A DNA stretch of 33,810 nucleotides from Desulfobacterales bacterium (lineage in GTDB: Bacteria > Desulfobacterota > Desulfobacteria > Desulfobacterales > SURF-7): positions 1 to 33,810 of the forward strand of contig JABHLN010000035.1 of the NCBI GenBank assembly GCA_018693105.1. Direction: 5' to 3'. A program made the translations under genes and the position numbers. This document shows, in pieces, positions 7,324-15,900 of this stretch. Within the stretch, counting starts at the first letter, position 1. Every line of letters begins with the position of its first letter. A model generated the notes under the pieces. The model saw nothing but the letters and a program-made list of their open reading frames with translations, was not told the origin of the DNA and searched no databases.

Positions 7324-9855
7324 TTATGCCTGCTCCTGCTTTTTAGCTATTGCGGCATCAATTTTCTTCCCAAGAATTCTTAAATGGTTGGCTGCCTGCA
7401 TACCATTCTGATATCGCTTACTTGTATCCTTTTCAAGCAACTTGTCAATTATTTTTACAAGTGGTTTTACAATTTTTGGATTGGTGTCTCTTGGATCAGG
7501 ATGAGGCATATTTAATATCTGGTGCATCAAGGCAGCAGGGCTGTCTCCTTTAAACGGTACTATTCCTGTCAGTAATTGAAACATCATCACACCAAGAGAG
7601 AATAAATCAGATTTTCCATCCACTTTCTCACCGGATATCTGCTCGGGAGACATGTAAAAAGGCGTTCCTTTTACTACACCGGTCTGAGTCTGTGAAGTAG
7701 CAGTTATCCTGGCGATACCAAAGTCTGTTATTTTAACAACACCGGTTTTTAAAAGCATTATGTTGGCCGGTTTTATATCTCTGTGTACAACTCCTTTGTC
7801 ATGCGCATAGCTAAGAGCATCAGCAACATCAGCCATATACTCTATAACCTTTCGCATGGGAATAAGGTTTTCTTTCTTTATATATTTCTCAAGATCTTCC
7901 CCTTCCAGAAATTCCATTGCAATATAGGCCAGGTCTTGTTCATCTCCAGCATCATAGATAGTAACAATATTAGGATGAGAAAGTGTACCCGCACTCTCGG
8001 CTTCCCTAAAGAATCTTATTTTCATCTTTTCAGCTTCATCCGGTTCAAAGTCATCCGAAAATTTCACCGTTTTTATTGCCGTAGTCCTGTTAATACGAGG
8101 ATCCTGCCCCAGGTATACGATACCCATGGCCCCCTTTCCCAGTTGTTTTACTACTTCATATCTGCCAAGGGTCGGACGAGTGTCAAGACCTGTATCAAGA
8201 CCATCACCACCTCCGCTTCCAAAAAAACCATCCCCAAATACCATGGTTTCACTTGCCTGCATAAGTTTTTTCTTTCGGTCAGAGACATCTTTGAATTTAT
8301 TGTCATGTTTTTCAATACTCTCGTATACTGAAGCAGCTTTATTAAATTGCCTCTTCCTTTCAAAATCAAGACCAAGGTTATAAAGTATATCTCTCATACC
8401 GTCATCTATTGGCACCTTCTGGAACTTCTCGAAAGCCATGTCCAGCATTCCCTGTTCCTGGAAAGAAATACCCAGCATCTTATTGGTCTCAGCAGATTCA
8501 CCTTCGGCTTTTTCCTGGCCGGCTTCAGTTATGAAAAATTTTATACTCACAACACCGATATAACCAGCAACAAGCTGCAGTATAGGATATGTTACCTGCA
8601 CCCACATTTCTTTTATCACAAACAGGTATGTTGAACCTCCGATAAGAAAAAACAACATTATTATAAAGGTTATACTTGCTATAACCGCTTTCAGCCTTGG
8701 AAACACGAATGTTATTAAAAAACCTATAAAAATTATTAAAAGCAACTCGGCAACACGATCCCATTGGGGTTGTTTTACAAACTGTCTATGAAGAATTGAG
8801 GAAATAATATTTGCTGAAAACTCTCCAAAATTCATAAAAGGATCTACAGGGGTGCTGAGAGGGTTCGTTAGGCCTTTTGCGGAATGACTGACAAGAACAA
8901 TTTTGTTTTTGAATATACTTAATGGAATTTTATCATTTATAACATCATAGAAAGAATAATTTTTAAACTTCCCCTTTTCGGATTTAAAATTAACAAGCAT
9001 CTCTGAATATATAGTGGTTGGAATTAACACCGGACCAAGGTATACAGCTGATCCCATGTCAACAATTATCTTCTCTATGGGAATGTTCAAATAAAGTGCT
9101 GCAATTCTTAAAGTGTATGAAGGAATGAAAAGACCGTTAAACTCATAAATAAGTCGTTCTTTGCGGACTGTTCCGTCAATCTCTGCAGCATAGTTAATAT
9201 GCCCCACCCCTTTGGAAGTTTCAAAAAAGGGCTTAATGGGGAGAAGTATTTCACTTGCTTTAAAATAATCAACTCCTTCAGGTACATCAACATTGTATAT
9301 TGAATGATCTAAGAGAGCTTCATCAGCTTCACCTTCATCAAGGATTGTCTGATCTTTAAAAAACACTGGTAAAACAACTCTTCCGGATTCCCTTAGAGCT
9401 TCTGTAAGCTTCTTATCATTGTCAAGCTTTAACCTGGTATCTTTCATGGCCTGATAAAACAATTGCATACTATCATTTGTTTCATCAAACAGGTTTTTTT
9501 TAAAAAGAACTTCAAGCTCATTAACAGCTTTCAGACCTGTTCCCTCTTCAGGCTCACTATAGATAATATTAAGGCCTATTATTTTAGGGTTGCCGGCATT
9601 TATCTTTCTAACTCCCTCAGCAATTATTGAACGGGGCCAGGGCCATCTGCCAAGTTTTTCAATCGAATCATTATCAATTTCCACCAAAACAATTTCACTG
9701 GAGATGCTGACATCGCCTTTTAACTTCATCCTTGCATCGTAATACTTAAATTCAAGGGTATCCAGAAACTCTACTCTGAACATACCAAACCACAGAAATA
9801 CAAATGTTATACCCAACCCCATAAAAATTACCGGGTGTTTTTTAAGAATACCCAT
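7324..9855 (-). CDS. Membrane Ser/Thr protein kinase with N-terminal CHASE2 sensor
   Basis: In this 843-residue receptor kinase the order is: first membrane helix (about 8-24); extracytoplasmic CHASE2 domain (about 30-360, with the YYDARMKLKG start typical of CHASE2); three closely spaced helices (about 367-385, 389-413, 420-441); a TPR-like helical stretch (460-520); and a Hanks-type kinase domain (566 to about 828). Kinase motifs are the GKGAMGIVYLG loop (573-583), Lys595, HRDIKPAN with catalytic Asp693, DFG (711-713) and GTPFYMSPEQ (730-739). All look intact, so the enzyme should be active. The orientation puts CHASE2 outside the membrane and the kinase in the cytoplasm. AAGG lies upstream of the ATG. 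With the PP2C and FHA genes behind it, it forms a writer-eraser-reader phosphosignalling set. The ligand is unknown. Confidence 0.94.
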   Translation of the reverse strand: MGILKKHPVIFMGLGITFVFLWFGMFRVEFLDTLEFKYYDARMKLKGDVSISSEIVLVEIDNDSIEKLGRWPWPRSIIAEGVRKINAGNPKIIGLNIIYSEPEEGTGLKAVNELEVLFKKNLFDETNDSMQLFYQAMKDTRLKLDNDKKLTEALRESGRVVLPVFFKDQTILDEGEADEALLDHSIYNVDVPEGVDYFKASEILLPIKPFFETSKGVGHINYAAEIDGTVRKERLIYEFNGLFIPSYTLRIAALYLNIPIEKIIVDMGSAVYLGPVLIPTTIYSEMLVNFKSEKGKFKNYSFYDVINDKIPLSIFKNKIVLVSHSAKGLTNPLSTPVDPFMNFGEFSANIISSILHRQFVKQPQWDRVAELLLIIFIGFLITFVFPRLKAVIASITFIIMLFFLIGGSTYLFVIKEMWVQVTYPILQLVAGYIGVVSIKFFITEAGQEKAEGESAETNKMLGISFQEQGMLDMAFEKFQKVPIDDGMRDILYNLGLDFERKRQFNKAASVYESIEKHDNKFKDVSDRKKKLMQASETMVFGDGFFGSGGGDGLDTGLDTRPTLGRYEVVKQLGKGAMGIVYLGQDPRINRTTAIKTVKFSDDFEPDEAEKMKIRFFREAESAGTLSHPNIVTIYDAGDEQDLAYIAMEFLEGEDLEKYIKKENLIPMRKVIEYMADVADALSYAHDKGVVHRDIKPANIMLLKTGVVKITDFGIARITATSQTQTGVVKGTPFYMSPEQISGEKVDGKSDLFSLGVMMFQLLTGIVPFKGDSPAALMHQILNMPHPDPRDTNPKIVKPLVKIIDKLLEKDTSKRYQNGMQAANHLRILGKKIDAAIAKKQEQA

Positions 9856-10232
9856 AAAAATTTACCTTAAGTTAAAAATATGACCTAATAAATTCAAATA
9901 AAGAAATCGTTAAAATAAAGACATATACAAAAAAGAAGGAATCGTGTTCAATGAAATATAATATTATAAATTAGGGACATAGCATGTTAAACTCAAGAAA
10001 AAAACCAAAAAATGCATTTTCCCCAGGATTAAGGTCATTTCATGCTTTATGAGCTCGTAAAAAGTACAGTCGGTGGCTAAGTAAAATCTTCATATACAAG
10101 GCATCGTGTTGGTCAGACGCGAAGACATACATGTAGTATGTTAAACGTCTGGCCAAAAACTATAACGCAGTAGTCCCGCTACAGCGGGATTTACGACACT
10201 ATCATATTTATTCCTGATATAATTCAAATATT
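9856..10232. other. 377-base intergenic region upstream of the kinase gene
   Basis: The left half (9856-10048) is AT-rich and must contain the kinase promoter, but I cannot place one with confidence. The right half is filled by a repeat element (10049-10203) listed separately. I see no coding potential. Confidence 0.5.
10049..10203. repeat. Dispersed intergenic inverted-repeat element, copy A
   Basis: The left end ATGAGCTCGTAAAAAGT (10049-10065) and right end ATTTACGACACTATC (10189-10203) are degenerate versions of the ends of the element at 31016-31353. The core 10074-10173 matches 24022-24123 at about 90% by eye (8 mismatches and two one-base indels). Inside it TTGGTCAGACG (10109-10119) pairs with CGTCTGGCCAA (10146-10156), and CATAC and GTATG pair around ATGTA, which gives a nested hairpin. 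A further stem, TCCCGCT/AGCGGGA (10174-10189), is specific to this copy. It has no coding capacity and resembles a MITE or REP-like sequence. It starts about 30 bases after the antiporter stop. Confidence 0.75.
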
Positions 10233-11459
10233 TCACCTCACACTTATAAGCTTTTTTATTGTAAGCCCCTGAACCAGTATTGAAAATACCACTACAACAT
10301 AGGCCATTGTGAGTATCAGCTCACGAGCGGGACCATTAGGAATGGAAAGAGCCAATGCAAAAGAAATCCCCCCTCTCAATCCGCCCCAGGTCATTATTCT
10401 CACAGCTTTAGGCGCAAATGGCCTCCATCTTCTAAAAATGCATACAGGTATGCCTATACTTATGAATCTTGCAAGAAGAGAAAGAAAAACTGTTATCATT
10501 CCCGCAAAAAGATATTTACCGTTAAGGGTCAATACAAGGACCTCAAGGCCGATGAGAACAAACAGCAACGCATTTAGAATAACATCAACAAGCTCCCAAA
10601 ACATATCAAGATGCTCACGGGTAATATCTGACATGGCAAAATTTCTTCCCTGGTTACCTATAAGCAGGCCGGCAACAACGATTGCTATTGGAGCGGAAAG
10701 ATGAAGTAATGATGCAAGCGTGTATCCACTTATAACAAGAGCAAGAGTAATTATAACCTCCACCTGATAGTTGTTAATACTTTTCAGGATTCTGTATACA
10801 AAATATCCGGCAACAAGGCCAAAGACAACCCCACCTATCACCTCTTTTGCAAAAAGAGTAAGGATATGGTCGATATTTATATCACCCCCTGCTGTTGCAA
10901 CTTCAAAAATTACAAGAAAAACTACAACTCCGAACCCATCATTAAAAAGAGACTCACCAGCTATTTTTGTTTCAAGACTTTTTGGAGCACCTGCCTTTTT
11001 CATAATCCCAAGAACGGCTATAGGGTCAGTTGGTGAAATAAGAGCTCCAAATAAAAGGCAGTCAATAAACCGAAGATCAAAACCAAAAATTTCGCTTAGT
11101 CCGTATACCATTGATCCAACAAGAAAAGTAGAAGAGACAACCCCAAGAGTAGCAAAAGTGCCTATTTCAAGTTTCTGTTCAGACAGATCATTAATATTAA
11201 CATGTATGGCACCTGCAAAAAGAAGCAAGCCCAGCATTCCCTCCATCAGGATTTTGTTAAAATCCATACTTCGTATTAATTTGTCTGCATAAATTCTAAC
11301 CGGGAACCCAAAATTTTCCATAACAATCAATAAGACAGCCATGAAAAATGATATCAGCATAAGGCCGATTGACATGGGCATTTTTATATACCTGTGATTA
11401 ACGTACGCAAAAAACGCAGCCAGAGTGATAAGAATTGAGATTGCATGAAACGGTTCCAT
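10233..11459 (-). CDS. CPA1-family Na+(K+)/H+ antiporter, NhaP-like
   Basis: This 408-residue inner-membrane protein has about 12 hydrophobic helices. Signature motifs of the monovalent cation:proton antiporter-1 family are [11 protein letters not shown] with Asp145 in the unwound helix, GESLFNDG with the electroneutral-type Asn173-Asp174 pair (rather than the Asp-Asp of electrogenic CPA2 exchangers), and [15 protein letters not shown] near the C-terminus. It exchanges cytoplasmic Na+ or K+ for protons. The protein ends shortly after the last helix, without the large cytosolic regulatory tail seen in some relatives. AAGGGA lies upstream of the ATG. It is flanked by a repeat element downstream and the M23 peptidase upstream on the same strand, 182 bases away, so it is probably transcribed on its own. 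Confidence 0.93.
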   Translation of the reverse strand: MEPFHAISILITLAAFFAYVNHRYIKMPMSIGLMLISFFMAVLLIVMENFGFPVRIYADKLIRSMDFNKILMEGMLGLLLFAGAIHVNINDLSEQKLEIGTFATLGVVSSTFLVGSMVYGLSEIFGFDLRFIDCLLFGALISPTDPIAVLGIMKKAGAPKSLETKIAGESLFNDGFGVVVFLVIFEVATAGGDINIDHILTLFAKEVIGGVVFGLVAGYFVYRILKSINNYQVEVIITLALVISGYTLASLLHLSAPIAIVVAGLLIGNQGRNFAMSDITREHLDMFWELVDVILNALLFVLIGLEVLVLTLNGKYLFAGMITVFLSLLARFISIGIPVCIFRRWRPFAPKAVRIMTWGGLRGGISFALALSIPNGPARELILTMAYVVVVFSILVQGLTIKKLISVR

Positions 11460-11641
11460 AATTATTCCCTTATATAAATCAAGGCAGATAAAACATATAT
11501 TATGGTATTATAAATATTTATACTCGATAAAAATAAAGAAGGGCTTTTGAGCAGTGAAATTATACAAAAAGGGCTAAAAACACCATAAAACTTAAAAAAC
11601 CAACTTTCACAAAGAATAATCGGAAAGTAAATAATGTTGAA

Positions 11642-12568
11642 TTAATTAAGAATATATTTTCTTGGATTAATTTTTATTCCGTTTAGATGGACTTCATAAT
11701 GAAGGTGAGGTCCTGTGCTTCTACCGGTATTTCCAATCAAGGCAATTACATCACCTCTTTTTACCAGTTCATGCCGCTTCTTAAGTATTTTGGAGAGGTG
11801 AGCATATCGTGTAACCATTCCATGGCCATGATCAATTGTGATAAGTTTGCCAAGGGTCCCTTTTGAGCCTGCAACGGTAACTATCCCGTCAGCAGTTGCT
11901 ATAACAGGGGTCCCGATTCGACCACTATAATCAATCCCCTTATGAAACTCACGTTTATTAGTAAATGTAGATAACCTTGTTCCAAATCTTGAGGTAACCC
12001 TTCCTTTAGTTGGCCTGATTGATGGTGTTGAAGCAAGAAGGTTTTTCTGATCTTCAAGATGTTTAAGTAGATTTTCAAGCCCGCCTTTTTGTTTTATAGA
12101 TGCATATTCAAGTTCTTCAACCTGTTCATGCATTTCACGAATAAGATTATTGTTCTTATTTTGAAGCATTAAACCAGGGTTGAGGTCATCAGGTATTGTA
12201 CCTCCAACACCAAAAAGTCCTTCATTAGTATCGGAATCTTCGATATTTGCAATAATTCTTATCTTCTTTTCAAAACCATTTAATTCAAAAAGTTTCGTTT
12301 TAAATGAATTTATCTCACCTGCAAATTTATGGATCTGTTTCTTCTGGGTTGATATATCTTCAAGCTGGTTTTGAATAGTTCTTTCAAGTACAAGCGTGCT
12401 TGAATTTATCTTTTTTAATTTTAGATAATTAAAAGTCAGAAAACCAAAAGAAAAAAAGGCAACCGTAATAAAAGCAGATAAAAGAATCAAAGAAAGTTTA
12501 GATACAGTTATCTGTCGGTTTTTAAAGTTTGAACTGTCAAACATGAAGAAAGTGATCTTATTTCGCAT
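11642..12568 (-). CDS. Membrane-anchored M23 (LytM) peptidase with coiled coil
   Basis: The 308-residue protein has a short cytoplasmic head, one membrane helix (about 24-48), a long helical coiled coil (about 52-175) and a C-terminal LytM/M23 domain (about 185-305). Zinc-site residues are visible: His209 and Asp213 in HKGIDYS, His257 in RYAHLSK, and His288/His290 in GPHLHYEV. The full set suggests an active endopeptidase that cuts peptidoglycan cross-links in the periplasm, unlike EnvC/NlpD-type activators that have lost ligands. The layout matches the M23 proteins with an N-terminal anchor seen in deltaproteobacteria. The ribosome site is weak (GAGAG). It is divergent from the pfa-like gene across 357 bases. 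Confidence 0.92.
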   Translation of the reverse strand: MRNKITFFMFDSSNFKNRQITVSKLSLILLSAFITVAFFSFGFLTFNYLKLKKINSSTLVLERTIQNQLEDISTQKKQIHKFAGEINSFKTKLFELNGFEKKIRIIANIEDSDTNEGLFGVGGTIPDDLNPGLMLQNKNNNLIREMHEQVEELEYASIKQKGGLENLLKHLEDQKNLLASTPSIRPTKGRVTSRFGTRLSTFTNKREFHKGIDYSGRIGTPVIATADGIVTVAGSKGTLGKLITIDHGHGMVTRYAHLSKILKKRHELVKRGDVIALIGNTGRSTGPHLHYEVHLNGIKINPRKYILN

Positions 12569-12778
12569 AGAAGACTCTCAGGCTACATTTACTCTTTTCA
12601 TTAAAACCCTGCAATAACAAGAAAAAACATACTACAATCTGATTATTCTAAATAATTGTCAAATTAATACAATTAATAAATACTTCATGTCAACCCAATA
12701 ATTTCAATTTATTAGATGACTATTTATTCGCAATTGCCTTTTAACACTAAAAACAGGCTCTCAACTTTTCATAAAATG

Positions 12779-12796
12779 TTGATATACATATATCAA
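12779..12796. promoter_or_regulatory. Palindromic candidate operator upstream of the pfa-ole locus
   Basis: TTGATATA (12779-12786) and TATATCAA (12789-12796) form a perfect 8-bp inverted repeat around CA, about 130 bases before the synthase start. The length and symmetry suit a homodimeric repressor such as a TetR/FadR-type lipid regulator. The region is AT-rich, so chance is possible, and no regulator gene is adjacent. Confidence 0.35.
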
Positions 12797-12887
12797 TTTC
12801 GAATTATACTTTTCAAACTATACAATATATTGCATAAATATTTATTTTTAAAAAATCAATAGACAGTTTATTATAACTTTCTTGCAC

Positions 12888-12916
12888 TTGCCTAATAAAA
12901 CGTTGTCAGGTATAAA
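12888..12916 (+). promoter_or_regulatory. Probable sigma-70-type promoter of the pfa-ole locus
   Basis: TTGCCT (12888-12893) and TATAAA (12911-12916) are separated by exactly 17 bases and match the -35 and -10 consensus at 4 and 5 of 6 positions. The start of transcription would fall at about 12922-12924, two to four bases before the ATG at 12926. No Shine-Dalgarno sequence is present, so the message may be leaderless. Confidence 0.45.
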
Positions 12917-12925
12917 AATGCCACT

Positions 12926-15900
12926 ATGAAAAAAAATATACCAATTGCTATAATAGGGATGTCCGGGATTTTTCCAGGTGCTCCGAACCTGAATATTTTC
13001 TGGAATAATATAATAAATGAAGTTGAATCAATAATCGAAATCCCAAAAAACAGGTGGATAGTTGACCCTGAAATCGTTTATTCACCTGATTATTCTCCGG
13101 ACACTGCCTGCTCAAAACGTGCAGGCCTTATCGACTTTGAAATTACTCCAGACATTCACAACAGGGATCATGGGATCGATCTGGATACCGATCTTGTAAG
13201 AGGCCTTGACCCTTTGTATCATTTGGTTCTTGAAACTGGGGCTGAAGCACTGTCAGAGTGCAAGTTGTCACCACTGGATAAAAGTAAAACCGGCGTAATT
13301 CTTGCTGCAATTGCTCTGCCAACAGATTCATCTTCCTTAATTACAAGAAAATTTCTTAGTTCTGTCTTTGAAAAGAAAATCTTTAAAAGCACCCCAACTG
13401 AGAACGAAGAAAGCAACCATTATGAAAGAAAATCTTCAATTTCCAAAAATCAATCACTGGCTTCAAGGGTAACGAGTCTACCAGCGGCTGTTCTTGCAAA
13501 ATATCTTGGTCTTCAAGGGGGCAGTTATACTCTGGATGCCGCCTGCTCATCTACACTTTACGCAATCAAACTTGCCTGTGATGAACTTCAGTATCGTAGA
13601 ACTGACGTTATGCTTGCAGGCGGTGTTTCAAGACCCGAAAGCCTGTATACACAAGTCGGTTTTACGCAACTCAAGGCTCTTTCTCCTACGGGACGGTGCG
13701 CTCCTTTTGATAAAAGTGCAGATGGTCTTGTTGTAGGAGAAGGAGCAGGTATGCTTGTTCTCAAACGTCTTGATGATGCTCTTCGGGACAGTGATAAAAT
13801 CATGGGGATTATTAAAGGTGTGGGACTTTCCAATGACATAGGCGGAAACCTGCTTGCCCCTGACAGTGAAGGTCAGGTTCGTTCAATGCTCGCAGCATAC
13901 AAAGGCTCTGGTTTATCTCCGCATGATATTGATCTCATAGAATGCCATGGTGCGGGAACACCTGTAGGCGATAGAAAGGAACTTTCAAGTCTTAGAACAT
14001 TATGGGGGGATTCAGACTGGTCAGCAGAGCAATGTGCAATCGGATCAGTAAAATCAATGATCGGACATCTATTGACCGCTGCAGGGGCTGCAGGAATGAT
14101 CAAAACAATTCTTTCACTTCAGCACGGTGTTCTTCCTCCATCGTTGAATTTTTCAAAACCATCAGAAAGCAGTCCGCTGATTGGCAGTCCCTTCAGGGTC
14201 CAGACCAAAGCATGCGAATGGGAAAGAAGGAAAAAAAATCAGCCGTTCAGGGCAGCAGTAAGTGCCTTTGGGTTTGGAGGTATCAACGGCCACCTTATTT
14301 TAGAAGAATGGTTCAATGAAAAAGGAAATCAATTTTATGTTCCTGAAAAATATAAAATTAGCGAAGCAGGTGATTTACCTGCTATAAAAAAAGAATCTTC
14401 AGATATTTTTCTTCCTGACACCAAATTACCAATTGCAGTTATCGGTATGGATTCGGTGTTAGGACCCATTAAAACATTATACGACTTTCAAAAAACAATA
14501 CTAAACGGCCACTCTGCCTTTATTAAAAGACCTAAAAACAAGTGGAACGGCTGTGATGATACAGTGTCCGAATATCTTGATAAGAATTTGCATTACGGAA
14601 GTTTTATTGAAGGTATTTCGACATATATAGGCGAATTTCACATTCCACCTAATGAAATCCCTGACATGCTTCCCCAACATCTTTTAATGCTGAAAGTTGC
14701 AGCGAAGGCTATGGAGGATGCCGGGCTTTTTGACAGGAATAATAAGAACAGAACTGACCGCCCTGATATGGGAGTTACAATCGGGATGGACTTTGATATG
14801 GAGGCCACGGACTATCACTTCCGATGGAATCTTGTAAATTTAATCAATGAATGGAAAAAGAAGTATAGTCTGGTAATTGATGACACCAGAACAAACTCAT
14901 GGCTTGAGTCATTGAAGGCATCCTACAGCCCACCTTTAATATCCTCAAGAACTGTAGGGGCTCTTGGAGGAATCATGGCGAGCAGGATCGCCAAAGAATT
15001 CAGGTTAGGAGGGCCTGGCTTTATTGTGTCCTGTGAGGAATGTTCAGGTCTCAAAGCACTTGAAATAGGTGTAAGGTCATTACAGCAGAATGAAACAAAC
15101 ACCTTTCTTGTCGGGGCTGTCGATCTTCCGGGTGATTTACGACGAATTATAACTTCTCAAGAAGTCAAATCGTATACTGATAAAGATTTTACTATTCCTT
15201 TTGACGAATCTGCAGATGGAACTCTCCCCGGTGAAGGCGCTGTTGCACTTGTATTAAAACGTCTTGATGATGCTCTTCGGGATGAAGACAGGATTTATTC
15301 TGTTGTTCGTGGAATTGGAAAATCAAGTGGTGGAAACATCAGGATCGATAATAATTCAGAAGTTTCGGAGCTTATCAACAATTATAATGTTTCCCTTGAA
15401 AGGTCATTCGGGGATGCAGATGTTTCTCCTGAGTCAATAAGTTATATTGAAACCCACGGAAGCGGCGATCCTGTGGATGATCATATCGAATCTGAAGCAA
15501 TTCATACATTTTTTGAAAAACATTTTGACCCTAAAGAAACTATTAGTGAGGACTCGATAGCAATTGGATCGGTAAAGGCAAATATCGGGAATACCGGTGC
15601 TGTGGCGGGCCTTGCATCTTTTGTCAAAACCAGTCTCTGCCTTTATCAGGAAATTATCCCGCCATTAAGTAATTTCACACGTCCGAAAAACGACAAATTT
15701 ATTGATAAAAACGTTTTTCATATTCCGCACTTTCCTCATTACTGGTTCCGGGACAGAATGGACGGCGTCAGAAGAGCTTGCGTAGGTTCAATGACAAACG
15801 ACGGAAATTGCATGCATGTAATAGTTGAAAACTTTGATTATTTTACCGTACCAAAAACACCGAAAAGAGTAATACGTGAAAGGAAAAGACCCCTTGGGTA

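Larger units (their letters stand above)
12569..12925. other. 357-base divergent control region between M23 and the pfa-ole locus
   Basis: This very AT-rich stretch has no coding potential. It separates the leftward M23 gene from the rightward 2417-residue synthase, so promoters in both directions must lie here. Two sites are listed separately: a palindrome at 12779-12796 and a probable promoter at 12888-12916. Confidence 0.6.

Noticed and set aside
7783-8331. 182-residue antisense frame inside the Ser/Thr kinase gene.
   Set aside because: It covers the antisense of conserved kinase motifs and has no independent support.
10049-10203. CRISPR-like or tandem repeat structure.
   Set aside because: There is no regular repeat-spacer spacing and no cas gene; the repeats are single dispersed copies with inverted ends.
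12918-12929. Three-codon micro-ORF (ATG CCA CTA TGA) whose stop overlaps the synthase start.
   Set aside because: It has no ribosome binding site, and the predicted transcription start falls inside or after it, so it is probably chance.
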